Source: Chitinophagaceae bacterium
Lineage (GTDB): Bacteria; Bacteroidota; Bacteroidia; Chitinophagales; Chitinophagaceae
NCBI GenBank assembly: GCA_016786525.1
Contig: JAEUVW010000209.1
Coordinates: 1-15,660, forward strand
Reading direction: 5' to 3'
Length of the DNA: 15,660 nucleotides
Below, in pieces: positions 5,503-14,036 of this stretch. The notes below the pieces were generated by a model. The model saw only the letters and a program-made list of their open reading frames with translations, did not search any database and was not told where the DNA came from. Numbering within the stretch: the first letter of the stretch is position 1; every line of letters begins with the position of its first letter. Made by a program: the position numbers and the translations under genes.

Positions 5503-6342
5503 ATGAGTGTTACAATAACTGCTGCAGATGTAAACAAATTGCGCCAGCAAACCGGCGCCGGAATGATGGATTGCCGCAAGGCGCTTATGGAAAGCGACGG
5601 CGACTTCGAAAAAGCAATCGATTACCTGCGTGCAAAAGGCCAGAAAGTAGCCGCAAACCGCAGCGACCGCGATGCTAAAGAAGGTGTGGTGATCGCTAAG
5701 GCAAACCCTGATGGCAACTACGGTATCATCCTGACCATCAGTGCTGAAACCGATTTCGTTTCTAAAAACGAAGAGTTCATGAACTTCGGTCTGGAAGTAG
5801 CGGAACTGGCATTGCAGAATATGGCTACAGACATCGAAGCGATCAAAGCCTTGCCGATGCATGGTGCTACAGTCGGTGAAAAACTGCTGGAAATGGTAGC
5901 TAAGATCGGTGAGAAAATCGACATTACCCGCTACGAGCAGGTCAATGCTGATGCCGTGATCGCTTACATCCACGGTAACTACCGTATCGGTGTACTGGTC
6001 GGCCTGAACAAAGCCATCAACGAAAACGTGGTGACCGCAGGTAAAGACGTAGCGATGCAGATCGCTGCGATGAACCCGCTGGCCCTGAACGAAGAAAGCA
6101 TCTCTGACGATGTGATCGCCCGCGAGAAAGCAATTGCAATTGAGCAGATCATGGCAGAAGGAAAAGCTGCTGACATGGCTGAAAAAATCGCCGCAGGTAA
6201 ACTGAACAAATTCTTCAAAGACAACACACTGGTGCACCAGCAATTCGTAAAAGACAACAGCAAAACAGTTGCCGAATACGTAAAATCAATGGAAGCCGGG
6301 CTGGAGGTTGTCAGCTTCCGTCGCGTAGCGATCGGTGGATAA
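5503..6342 (+). CDS. tsf: Elongation factor Ts
   Basis: The product is 279 residues (E. coli 283). The N-terminal UBA-like segment reads VNKLRQQTGAGMMDCRKAL (10-28), followed by FEKAIDYLRAKG (35-46). The nucleotide-exchange motif TDFV is at 83-86 within ISAETDFVSKNEEF; the Asp-Phe pair inserts next to the EF-Tu nucleotide and Mg site in known structures. The dimerisation and C-terminal modules are present, and the gene is full length. EF-Ts catalyses GDP release from EF-Tu in the cytoplasm. The gene is the last of the cluster and is followed 17 bases later by a strong terminator. The start has no Shine-Dalgarno; an A/T-rich stretch precedes the ATG. Confidence 0.98.
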   Translation: MSVTITAADVNKLRQQTGAGMMDCRKALMESDGDFEKAIDYLRAKGQKVAANRSDRDAKEGVVIAKANPDGNYGIILTISAETDFVSKNEEFMNFGLEVAELALQNMATDIEAIKALPMHGATVGEKLLEMVAKIGEKIDITRYEQVNADAVIAYIHGNYRIGVLVGLNKAINENVVTAGKDVAMQIAAMNPLALNEESISDDVIAREKAIAIEQIMAEGKAADMAEKIAAGKLNKFFKDNTLVHQQFVKDNSKTVAEYVKSMEAGLEVVSFRRVAIGG

Positions 6343-6359
6343 GATACTTCCCGGTAAAC

Positions 6360-6395
6360 AAAAAGGGCTGTTCATTTTTGTGGACAGCCCTTTTT
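6360..6395. terminator. Intrinsic terminator after tsf, likely bidirectional
   Basis: AAAAAGGGCTGT (6360-6371) pairs with ACAGCCCTTTTT (6384-6395); three further pairs, one G-U, extend the stem around a six-base loop. The flanking A5 and T5 runs make it a good terminator in both directions. It ends the ribosomal cluster and could also stop transcripts coming from bphP on the other strand. Confidence 0.88.
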
Positions 6396-6622
6396 ACATT
6401 CGTGCTCCCGATAGAAGCCAATAAGTGTTTTTACGAACGGTGTCAACGCTTCTGTTCCCTTTTTTTTGGCGCAGGGGATGCCCTGGCAGGAATCTGTAAC
6501 CCGGAGAGGCAGGTGCAGCGCCTGACATTGACGCCGGGGCCATACCCTGCGATGCGAAGCCGCTGCCGCAAACAGGCAGTTTTTTTAAGACGGGCATTTT
6601 CTTTCCTGGTACCGGTTTCAGA
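6396..6622. other. Intergenic region between tsf and bphP, with a second terminator-like hairpin
   Basis: No supported gene lies in these 227 bases. CTGCC (6563-6567) and GGCAG (6575-6579) form a five-pair stem around a seven-base loop, followed by seven T (6580-6586). This is a weak plus-strand terminator, oddly placed about 190 bases beyond the tsf terminator. It could be a back-up that protects bphP from antisense transcription. Confidence 0.4.
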
Positions 6623-8923
6623 TCAGTTTGTTTCCGGTACAGGCAGCTGCGGCAGCCAGACGGTAAAGGTGGCGCCGGCACCAGGCTGTCCTTCGGCCTG
6701 GAGCAGGCCGTCATGGTTTTCCATTATTTTTTTGCAAATCGCCAGCCCGATACCGGTGCCGGAGTATTCATTGGCGCCATGCAGGCGCTGGAAGATATTC
6801 AGTATCCTTTCCGCATAGATGTTTTCAAAACCGATACCATTGTCTGTGATCCGGACCCTGTGGTAAGGTATATTCTGCAATGCGGCATTGTCTTCTATAC
6901 CCGCCGCTACTGCAGCATACCCGATACTCACTTCGGGTACCTGGTCGGGCTTTGAAAATTTAAGCGCATTCTGCAGGAGGTTGATGAACAATTGCCTCAT
7001 CTGGAAAGGTATGGCTGCAATCCCGGGCAGCGGGTCTACCTGGATCAGGGCCTGCCGGGCAGCGATCTCCTCCTGCAACTCGTTCAGCACTTCGGAGAGG
7101 ACGGCATCCAGGTCAGTGGGTACAAAACTCCTTTCTTTGCCGGAGATCAGCGAATAGTCCAGGATGTCATTCAGCAGGTGCTGCATCCGGGCGGCAATAC
7201 TGCGCATTTTGTTTACATCGTTGATCACCGTATCGGGCAGGCTCAGTTTGGCATTGTCGGCGATTTTGCTGCCAAACATCTGTATTTTACGGAGCGGCTC
7301 GCGCAGGTCATGCGTGCTGATCCAGTTCATATTCTTCAGCTCTTCGTTGGCTGCTCTGAGGCGGTTGGCCAGTTTGCGCAATTTTTCTTCTTCACGGCTG
7401 AGCTGTGCAAAGTGCAATTGTTTTTGCAGGGCAGAAGCAAAGCGGAAGGACCCGCTTATCTCCGCATCCAGCCACTCCAGGCTGTTATCGCGCACATTTT
7501 GTTTCCAGAGCTCAAAAGACTTCCTGGGAGAAAGGCCTTCTTTTGCGTTGTCTTGTACGATTGCTTTATCCGGGTTACCTGCCCAGTTGATGGTGGTGAC
7601 CACCTCCGGCCTGAACCATATGATGCACTCCTCCTTGCTTTTCCCCAGGCTGTAATAGACAATGCCTGCCACCTTATGGTGTTCCGGTAAGGCAGCAGGG
7701 TAAAGCGCAGCCAGCTTCGAAGTGACCAGTTCTCCCGTGCGGGAATAGTCCGAAAGCCAGTGTGCGAGCGTTTTTATAAAGTCATCTTCCGGTACGGTAC
7801 CACAAGTGTACAAACCGCCATCTGTGAGTATGGCGCAGCCTTCTGCTCGGATAAATTCATGTATCGCGCTGTCCCGGCACAGGTGTTCCAATATGTTTTC
7901 ATGGTCCAGCTGCTTCAGGAGCATCCCCAGTTGCTGTTCTACTACCTTATTGCGTTCCAGGGCTTCTACCTGCTGCCGCACATCGATCTGTGAAGTCAGG
8001 AAATGGCCCTGCAGTTTGGCTGCAAGCCGGGTATAGTGGGGTATGTTTTTAGGGGAATAATGGTGGCAGGCGATCAGGCCCCAGAGCTTCTTATTGTGTA
8101 CGAGGGAAATGCTCATCGTACCCCGTACGCCCATATTTTTCAGGTATTCGATGTGGATAGGCGATACACTGCGCAACACACTCAGGCTGAGGTCAAGATT
8201 TTTCCGTTCTTCAAACTGCGCATCGTCCGGCGCCAGTATAGGGACCGGGGTATAATCTACGTCTGCAATCATGCGCATCAGGTTGCGCAGGTAGAGCTCC
8301 CTTGCCTGGGCCGGGATGTCCGTATGCGGATAATTAAGGCCGAGGAAGGGCTCCAGGCCTTCTGCTTTGCTTTCCGCAAACACTTCGCCATTGTAATCTT
8401 TATCGAAGCGATAGATCATGACACGATCATAACCGCTGATCTGCCGGGTTTCGTCGGCCACAGCCTGGCAAAGGCTTTGCAGGTTGCTGGCCCCTTCGAT
8501 CATCGACACAAACTTCCGGGTCTGTGTGTACAAATCCGGTAAGGCAAGGCTACCGTCAGGGAAAGCCTCGAACTCAAGGACCAGTATGGTCCCGCTTTTA
8601 TGTACTGTCGTATTGTAGGGGGTGCCTTCAATAGTAAAAACGAAAGGCTGGGTATGCAGATCCATTGCTGCTGCATAGTGCTGAAAAGCAGTGTATTCAG
8701 CCGAAGAAAAGAACTGCGCCATGCACTGGCCGATGATTTGCCGCGGATTGCAGGAAAGAAAGGGCTCTGCATTGGCGCTGCAATAGGTAATGATAAAGCC
8801 GGGGTCTGAGATGCCCAGTAGGAATCCGTGCGGCTGTATCGTACCTGGAATATGAATCGGCTCACTCTCGCAATTCGTAAGGGTAACAGAATCCCTGTTG
8901 ACAATATCTTTTAAGCGAATCAA
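6623..8923 (-). CDS. bphP: Bacteriophytochrome sensor histidine kinase
   Basis: The product is 766 residues with the full PAS-GAF-PHY photosensory core followed by HisKA and HATPase domains. The biliverdin-linking Cys is residue 18 in TNCESEPIHIPGTIQPHG. The GAF domain has PHTDIPAQARELY at 199-211 (Asp202), a variant of the usual PASDIP, then His257 in SPIHIEYLKNMGV and GLIACHH (282-288). GAF position 256, before His257, is Ile, not the Cys of plant or cyanobacterial phytochromes. The PHY tongue motif PRKSF is at 466-470. The phosphoacceptor His538 lies in STHDLREPLRKI, the N-box around NLLQNALKF (648-656), and nucleotide-binding motifs at DNGIGFE (694-700) and GTGIGLAI (722-729). No receiver domain is attached and no response regulator is adjacent. 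The start is TTG at 8923, overlapping the bphO stop as TTGA. No downstream ATG would retain Cys18. The kinase is expected to switch between red and far-red absorbing states. Confidence 0.96.
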   Translation of the reverse strand: MIRLKDIVNRDSVTLTNCESEPIHIPGTIQPHGFLLGISDPGFIITYCSANAEPFLSCNPRQIIGQCMAQFFSSAEYTAFQHYAAAMDLHTQPFVFTIEGTPYNTTVHKSGTILVLEFEAFPDGSLALPDLYTQTRKFVSMIEGASNLQSLCQAVADETRQISGYDRVMIYRFDKDYNGEVFAESKAEGLEPFLGLNYPHTDIPAQARELYLRNLMRMIADVDYTPVPILAPDDAQFEERKNLDLSLSVLRSVSPIHIEYLKNMGVRGTMSISLVHNKKLWGLIACHHYSPKNIPHYTRLAAKLQGHFLTSQIDVRQQVEALERNKVVEQQLGMLLKQLDHENILEHLCRDSAIHEFIRAEGCAILTDGGLYTCGTVPEDDFIKTLAHWLSDYSRTGELVTSKLAALYPAALPEHHKVAGIVYYSLGKSKEECIIWFRPEVVTTINWAGNPDKAIVQDNAKEGLSPRKSFELWKQNVRDNSLEWLDAEISGSFRFASALQKQLHFAQLSREEEKLRKLANRLRAANEELKNMNWISTHDLREPLRKIQMFGSKIADNAKLSLPDTVINDVNKMRSIAARMQHLLNDILDYSLISGKERSFVPTDLDAVLSEVLNELQEEIAARQALIQVDPLPGIAAIPFQMRQLFINLLQNALKFSKPDQVPEVSIGYAAVAAGIEDNAALQNIPYHRVRITDNGIGFENIYAERILNIFQRLHGANEYSGTGIGLAICKKIMENHDGLLQAEGQPGAGATFTVWLPQLPVPETN

Positions 8924-9549
8924 AGTGGCAGGGGCTGTTTGAGAGATGTGTAAAGAAACCAGTCGTGGATGTTTTTGAAAGTCTGTGTTGCTGCGGCAAT
9001 CACTTCCTGCTCTTTTTGCTGCCCCAGGCTGAAGGTCACCAGTTGTTCGCGAAACGTTTTCCAGTAGCTGCCTGCCTGTTGTCCGTAAGGCTGAAAATAG
9101 GAAGCTCCGTTTTGCGCATCAAGGCCCAGTACTTTATGAATGTGTTTATAAATTACAGCGCCCCCTAAGGTGCTGCCTTCGATGACATACATCATACCCA
9201 TAGCTTCGGCATTGCTGACAGTTGCAGGGAGCCTGTAAAGCGGGATTCCTGCAATTGCATCCGGGCCCATCCCAAGCTGTGCCATGTCTTTTTCCAGCAA
9301 TGCTGTTTTATAACGCCTGCCGATATCGGGGATAGTGAGTTGCGGGTACACTGCCGATTCAAAAGGCTTGATAAAGCCATACATGGTTTTCAGGTAAAGC
9401 AGGTACTGCTGCGGGGTAACCTCTTCAGCAAGGATGGCCTTGGACTGATCAAGATCTTCCAGTTGCCGGTGCCAGAATGCAGTAGCTTCCCTCAGTTCCT
9501 GTAAAAAAATAGCTCCTGTACTGCTTTCCTCGCTTGCGCTGCTCCTCAT
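8920..9549 (-). CDS. bphO: Biliverdin-producing heme oxygenase (BphO type)
   Basis: The product is 209 residues. The proximal heme ligand is His27 in LREATAFWHRQLED, and the distal helix carries YVIEGSTLGGAVIYKHI (121-137), whose Gly-rich bend allows O2 binding over the heme. Heme oxygenase opens heme to biliverdin IX-alpha, releasing Fe2+ and CO, using external electrons. It lacks a signal peptide and should be cytoplasmic. It is the first gene of a two-gene unit; its TGA stop overlaps the TTG start of bphP by four bases. That linkage identifies its job as making chromophore for the phytochrome, though iron recovery from heme is also possible. The ATG at 9549 is the most upstream start; residues 1-12 are Ser-rich and probably disordered, so a slightly later start cannot be excluded. 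Confidence 0.95.
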   Translation of the reverse strand: MRSSASEESSTGAIFLQELREATAFWHRQLEDLDQSKAILAEEVTPQQYLLYLKTMYGFIKPFESAVYPQLTIPDIGRRYKTALLEKDMAQLGMGPDAIAGIPLYRLPATVSNAEAMGMMYVIEGSTLGGAVIYKHIHKVLGLDAQNGASYFQPYGQQAGSYWKTFREQLVTFSLGQQKEQEVIAAATQTFKNIHDWFLYTSLKQPLPL

Positions 9550-9644
9550 AAGCTTATGCTCTTGAAATTTCGATGTGATGAATATGCCTGTAATTTACGG
9601 TCATTGATTCATTTTCAAGCCTTGTTCGGACTTGAATTTTTACA

Positions 9645-9666
9645 GGGGGTATTGTCGTATACCCCC
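9645..9666. repeat. Perfect inverted repeat GGGGGTAT-N6-ATACCCCC
   Basis: Eight-base arms flank six bases. It lies 96 bases upstream of the bphO ATG and about 110 bases upstream of the giant protein promoter. No T-tract suitable for a terminator adjoins on either strand. The symmetry and position between divergent genes suit an operator or a structured RNA element in a long bphO leader. Confidence 0.55.
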
Positions 9667-9777
9667 GGGTCGGCAGGCCAATGCCACTTGTTTGTGCCAA
9701 CGAGATCCCAGGGTAGTGGTCATCAGCATTTTTTTTATGAGTAAGGGAAGGGATGCCGGTTTGAGCTTCCTCATTGA

Positions 9778-9808
9778 TTTGAGAAATTATACTATGGCAC
9801 GATCTTTG
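9778..9808 (+). promoter_or_regulatory. Promoter of the first giant T9SS protein
   Basis: TTTG at 9778-9781 is followed after exactly 19 bases by GATCTTTG (9801-9808), one mismatch from TAnnTTTG. Transcription would start near 9815, giving a leader of about 43 A/T-rich bases. Confidence 0.55.
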
Positions 9809-9857
9809 TAGAAACTTATCTATTTAAATATTCTCTATTCTGTAAAATAGGAACCAT

Positions 9858-12800
9858 ATGGCCATAGATAAAATTATTACATTAATTATTTTAATATTTT
9901 TTGGAAACAACCTCTATGCGCAGACCTGCTCCGTCAATGCAGGGGTTCCCTCCAGGGCATGTGTCAGTGCGGATTCCTTTATCCTGACCGGTAATGCTAC
10001 GGGCGCATTGTCAACAACGCCGGGCTGGAGCCTGGTAAGCGGCCCGAATGTGCCGGTCATTACTGCTCCCGGCAGTGCAACAACCTCTGTGAAAGGGATC
10101 GTAAGCGGAACCTACATTTTCCGCTATGCCGCTACCTGTTCGGATGCAGTAGTGGCCGATGATTCCGTAACGGTGACAGTAGACGCCCTTCCGGTCTTTA
10201 CGGCAGGCAGAGATACTTTTGTCTGTGGTTCGACAGCGACCATGAAGGCCACTTTACCTGCTGGCGCCAGTGGTATATGGACCTATGTACCGGTCACATC
10301 ATCGATCAGTTCCATAAATATCGGGTCGCCCGGCTCGCCCACAAGCAACTTCTCTGTCAGTGGTTATAATGCCTCATGCCCCAAATCCGCTTATGCTATA
10401 TGGACCGTAACCCAAGGCGCCTGTACCAGCCGCGATACGGCGATCGCATCCTTTGGTTTGCAGGGATCCATGCCTGTTGTTGCAGACCAGGTTATTTGCG
10501 GCACATCGTACACCACTCCTTACTATTACTATGGTTGTGGTGGCAATCTGAACGTGAAGCAATTGTCCGGCCCGACAACCGCAACGATCAGTTATACCAG
10601 CACCGGTTATTCCAACGTAAACATCAGCAGCATGACGAGTGGCATGTATACCTTTTCGGTAGCCGCTACAGCCTGTTCCGGAACCGTGCTCAGGGATACA
10701 TTCAACATTACGGTTGCGTCTACTGTCGATGCTTCAAATCCTTCGTATACCTGGCTTGCGCTTTGCCCCTCCCAGTTCGACTCCGTTTATTATTTCGAAC
10801 CTGCTTCAGCTTTACTGCCCGGGGAGACCCTGAGCTGGGCCCTGACACCCTCCTCGGTCTTTCCCGGTGGTTTACCCAACCCGCTTGCCGATACAATCGG
10901 CAACGTGCTCAGGCTACGTAATGTACAACACCCCGACAGTACCAGCGCTACAGGCTACTATGATTACTACTATCCTTATACGGTCAGCAACGGTACCTGC
11001 ACGAGAACCTCCAGCGTCAGGCTGCGCTTGTATGTCCCTTTAACGGAAAAGTCCTTTATCCCGGTACTGAATCTTGCCTGCGGTACCACCTCGGGCAATA
11101 TTGCGCAGCTGAGTTCCGGTTCGCTGGGAGGCATCACCTTTACCGATGCCAAAATAATCACAAAGCCGGCCGGAACACCCGATCCTGTTTTTACAACTTC
11201 GGGTTCGGGCGTTAATGCCAGTGGCTTGCAGCCGGGAAAATATGTGGTCAGTTTTGCTTATTATAAAGGGACGACTGGCTGTGCCATAAAGACGGCCAGT
11301 GTAGAAGTAAATGTTTCTGCCCCTGCCGGTCTGTCGAATGCAGGCTCGCCACAGGTATTGCCCTGTGGCATAGACAGCTCGGTGCTGGCCGGCAATGTAC
11401 CCCCTGCCGGGCAAAGAGGAAACTGGGAGCTTGTATCGGGGCCTTCCACAGTTGTCCTGACCAACCCTTCGGCAGCTTCACTGGTTATCAAAAACCTGCT
11501 GCCGGGTGTCTATAAATTTCGATGGACGATAGCAAATGGCATTACCTGCCCGGCTACTTCAGACGAAATGGAAGTGATTGTGACATCGATGCCCCCGTTT
11601 GTAACTGCCGGCCCGGACCGCACGGTGTGCTATGGCTATTCGGTGCCGCTAAGAGGCACAGCCGGCAGTACCGGCAGTATAAGCCGCTGGCGGCAGATAG
11701 CTGGGCCTTCGCTTGTGATTGCCGACACTACAGCTGCGGCCACATCTGTTTCTGGCACGGTGGCAAGTAGTGTTTATACCCTTACCTACAGTCTGACAAA
11801 CGCCTGCGGTTCGGATACGGATACACTTGTCATCACGACAACAGGCGCTCCGGGACCTTCGGATGCCAGGATTACGACAGCAGATCAATGTATTACGGTC
11901 AGTTCAACCACCCTGAACGCTACAGCGCCGACAGTAGGTACAGGTCTTTGGACCCAGCTGAGCGGCCCCACAGCCGCAACCATTGACAACCCGGCCGGTA
12001 GTACGACCAATGTAACAGGCCTTAGCGGCGGGGTATACCAGTTTATATGGAGTGTTATGCAGGCAGGCTGCGACACACTGAGGGATACTGTATCGGTAGC
12101 TTACAGGACCGCCAGCCTGGTGGCAAATGCAGGTACCGACCGTTATATCTGTAAAGATTCGGTGCACCTCAATGCTACTGCTCCGGCCATCGGGTACGGA
12201 TCGTGGACACAGGCTGCAGGGCCTCCCGCCACCATTACCGATCCTGCAGCGGCGGCTACAGCCGTCACCGGCCTGCAGCCCGGGGCAATATATGATTTCA
12301 CCTGGACCGTGCGCCTGGGTGCATGCCCCCAGGCTACTGATGAGGTTCATGTGGTTGTTTCTGCCCCGCCTTCCGCTGCAAAAGCCATGAAGGATACAAC
12401 CATCTGTAATGTCCTGCTGCCGGTAGGTTCCCAGCTCTTGCTGCCACTGAATGCCGACACTCCGGCATCGGGAACGGGCAGCTGGAACGTATTGCAGGCT
12501 CCCTTGGGCTATGGTTCCCCCGGCATTGCCAACCCCGGTGCCGCGCATACCAGGATAAGCATGACGGGTGGAAGCTACCTGCTGCTCTGGAAAGTATCCA
12601 ATGGCGTTTGTCCCGTATCCTACGATACGGTATCGATAGAGTTGGTGCCCAGAGCAGATGCCGGCGCCGCATCCTACAACCTTTGCGAAAGAATCAGTTA
12701 TAATCTACGCGGTACCAGTCCCGGAACCGGAACTGTACGCTGGAGCCAGTTGAGCGGCCCCGGTACCGCTACCATCACCAATCCCGACAATGAATCGACT

Positions 12801-13985
12801 ACGGTGACAAACATGCTGGCCGGTGGGGTATACCAGTTTCAGTATGAAGTACTGCACCCCGCTTCCGGCTGCAGCAGTGCTGATACGGTTGCGCTCAACA
12901 ACGCTATACGCATTCCTGCCCATGCCGGCCGCGATACGGTCTTTTGCTGGAAACCTGGGGGTACGACCCTGGTTTTGCAGGCGGACACCCCTTCCTCAGG
13001 CAGTGGTACTTGGGCCAGGAGTTCCGGTACAGGGACATTGTCCTATAGCCCCAATGCAAACAGCAATCCCACGAGAGCGACCGTTTCTGATGCCGGCCTG
13101 CACCAGTTCCGGTGGACGGTCAGCAACGGGGCCTGCCAGTCTGTTGATTATAAAGATGTACTGGTAGAACAGCTCACGGTACCCCCCATCAACGTCACTC
13201 CGCTCACTTCCTGTAAAGACAGCCTCACTGTTGATGTAAACAGTCCTTATAGCAATTTTCATTATGCCTGGTCTTTCCAGCGGGCCAGGATCAGGGATAC
13301 CGCCGGAACAAACCTTACCGGCCCTATTGCCAACAATTTCCTGGCCCAGGATACCAACACTGTATTCCTGACCATTACGAACCCCGCAACAGGTTGCCAG
13401 GCCCGGGATTCTACGGCGATCATTGTGAATTGTGCCTATTTGCCTTTGCCGTTGACCCTGCTATCCTTTGATGCCTATAAAAAGGGGCAAAAGGTGTTGC
13501 TGGAATGGGAAACAGCAGCAGAACAGAACATCAGCAAGTACACTGTGGAACGCAGTGCTGACGGCATAGGGTGGCAGCAACTCGGGCAACAGCCTGCGGC
13601 AGGAAGTCCGGACCTGAAGCAGCAGTATCGCTTTACGGACGCACAGGCGCTGGCGGGTATCAACCTGTACCGGCTCAGGATAGAAGAACATGATATGAGC
13701 TACAGGTACAGTTCTTCAAGGCAGGTCAATATGGATGCCGGTGAAACAGGATTGCTGGTTTACCCGAACCCCGCAAGCCGCGCGATCAACATGGCATGGA
13801 ACACCGGGGGGGCAGTAAGCTATGTGCTCACCGATGCATTGGGCCGCGAACTGCTGCAGGGAAAACTAATGCCGGGTGCTGCACATCAGATCGATGTAAG
13901 CACAGTAGCGGAAGGTTTTTACCTGCTGAAGGTAAGCTCAGAAAGTATCGGTACCCGCACGCATAAAGTACATATTGTGCGCTGA
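9858..13985 (+). CDS. Giant secreted Ig/PKD-like repeat protein with T9SS type A sorting domain
   Basis: The product is 1375 residues. A signal peptide (about 1-22) ends LYAQ. About twelve tandem repeats of roughly 85-105 residues run to about residue 1107. Typical units begin NAGxDxxxC, continue with WxQLSGPxxATI and TxVTGLxxG, then YxFxWTVxxGxC, and end with a DxVxVxV strand. Most hold one early and one late Cys, suggesting a disulfide per repeat. A divergent thirteenth unit (to about 1194) precedes a fibronectin-III-like domain (about 1195-1293, LPLTLLSFDA then LEWETAAEQN and YTVERSADG). The last 82 residues are a T9SS type A sorting domain: VYPNPAS, a DALGREL turn, AEGFYLLKV and a terminal KVHIVR. 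T9SS cargo is exported through the outer membrane and anchored or released. No catalytic domain is visible, so an adhesin or matrix role is inferred. It has its own promoter and terminator, and a paralogue lies downstream. Confidence 0.92.
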   Translation: MAIDKIITLIILIFFGNNLYAQTCSVNAGVPSRACVSADSFILTGNATGALSTTPGWSLVSGPNVPVITAPGSATTSVKGIVSGTYIFRYAATCSDAVVADDSVTVTVDALPVFTAGRDTFVCGSTATMKATLPAGASGIWTYVPVTSSISSINIGSPGSPTSNFSVSGYNASCPKSAYAIWTVTQGACTSRDTAIASFGLQGSMPVVADQVICGTSYTTPYYYYGCGGNLNVKQLSGPTTATISYTSTGYSNVNISSMTSGMYTFSVAATACSGTVLRDTFNITVASTVDASNPSYTWLALCPSQFDSVYYFEPASALLPGETLSWALTPSSVFPGGLPNPLADTIGNVLRLRNVQHPDSTSATGYYDYYYPYTVSNGTCTRTSSVRLRLYVPLTEKSFIPVLNLACGTTSGNIAQLSSGSLGGITFTDAKIITKPAGTPDPVFTTSGSGVNASGLQPGKYVVSFAYYKGTTGCAIKTASVEVNVSAPAGLSNAGSPQVLPCGIDSSVLAGNVPPAGQRGNWELVSGPSTVVLTNPSAASLVIKNLLPGVYKFRWTIANGITCPATSDEMEVIVTSMPPFVTAGPDRTVCYGYSVPLRGTAGSTGSISRWRQIAGPSLVIADTTAAATSVSGTVASSVYTLTYSLTNACGSDTDTLVITTTGAPGPSDARITTADQCITVSSTTLNATAPTVGTGLWTQLSGPTAATIDNPAGSTTNVTGLSGGVYQFIWSVMQAGCDTLRDTVSVAYRTASLVANAGTDRYICKDSVHLNATAPAIGYGSWTQAAGPPATITDPAAAATAVTGLQPGAIYDFTWTVRLGACPQATDEVHVVVSAPPSAAKAMKDTTICNVLLPVGSQLLLPLNADTPASGTGSWNVLQAPLGYGSPGIANPGAAHTRISMTGGSYLLLWKVSNGVCPVSYDTVSIELVPRADAGAASYNLCERISYNLRGTSPGTGTVRWSQLSGPGTATITNPDNESTTVTNMLAGGVYQFQYEVLHPASGCSSADTVALNNAIRIPAHAGRDTVFCWKPGGTTLVLQADTPSSGSGTWARSSGTGTLSYSPNANSNPTRATVSDAGLHQFRWTVSNGACQSVDYKDVLVEQLTVPPINVTPLTSCKDSLTVDVNSPYSNFHYAWSFQRARIRDTAGTNLTGPIANNFLAQDTNTVFLTITNPATGCQARDSTAIIVNCAYLPLPLTLLSFDAYKKGQKVLLEWETAAEQNISKYTVERSADGIGWQQLGQQPAAGSPDLKQQYRFTDAQALAGINLYRLRIEEHDMSYRYSSSRQVNMDAGETGLLVYPNPASRAINMAWNTGGAVSYVLTDALGRELLQGKLMPGAAHQIDVSTVAEGFYLLKVSSESIGTRTHKVHIVR

Positions 13986-13995
13986 TGATGGCCAG

Positions 13996-14036
13996 CCGGG
14001 GAGGTCTGCAAAGCTGGCCTCCCCGGTGATTTTTTT
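13996..14036 (+). terminator. Intrinsic terminator of the giant protein gene
   Basis: CCGGGGAGG (13996-14004) pairs with CCTCCCCGG (14018-14026), nine G/C-rich pairs, followed by seven T (14030-14036). An alternative seven-pair stem, GGCCAGC (13990-13996) with GCTGGCC (14013-14019), overlaps and excludes it. The terminator begins 11 bases after the stop codon. Confidence 0.88.

Larger units (their letters stand above)
9550..9857. promoter_or_regulatory. Divergent control region between bphO and the giant protein gene
   Basis: These 308 bases hold no supported gene. They contain the inverted repeat at 9645-9666 and the plus-strand promoter at 9778-9808 (separate entries). They also hold TTCAAG (9614-9619) facing CTTGAA (9631-9636), with a further CTTGAA at 9561-9566, 12 bases upstream of the bphO ATG. 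No TAnnTTTG match was found for bphO, so its promoter is unassigned. The repeated TTCAAG half-sites might be regulator sites; this is inferred. Confidence 0.5.

Noticed and set aside
5407..6243. Minus-strand open frame of 278 codons opposite tsf
   Set aside because: Antisense shadow of a certain EF-Ts gene; rich in Phe, Val and Cys without any motif.
6992..7690. Plus-strand open frame of 232 codons opposite bphP
   Set aside because: Antisense to kinase-domain motifs that are clearly real on the minus strand; no domain seen.
9556..9744. 62-codon plus-strand frame in the bphO upstream region
   Set aside because: No recognisable features; it runs through the inverted repeats and shows no similarity to anything I know.
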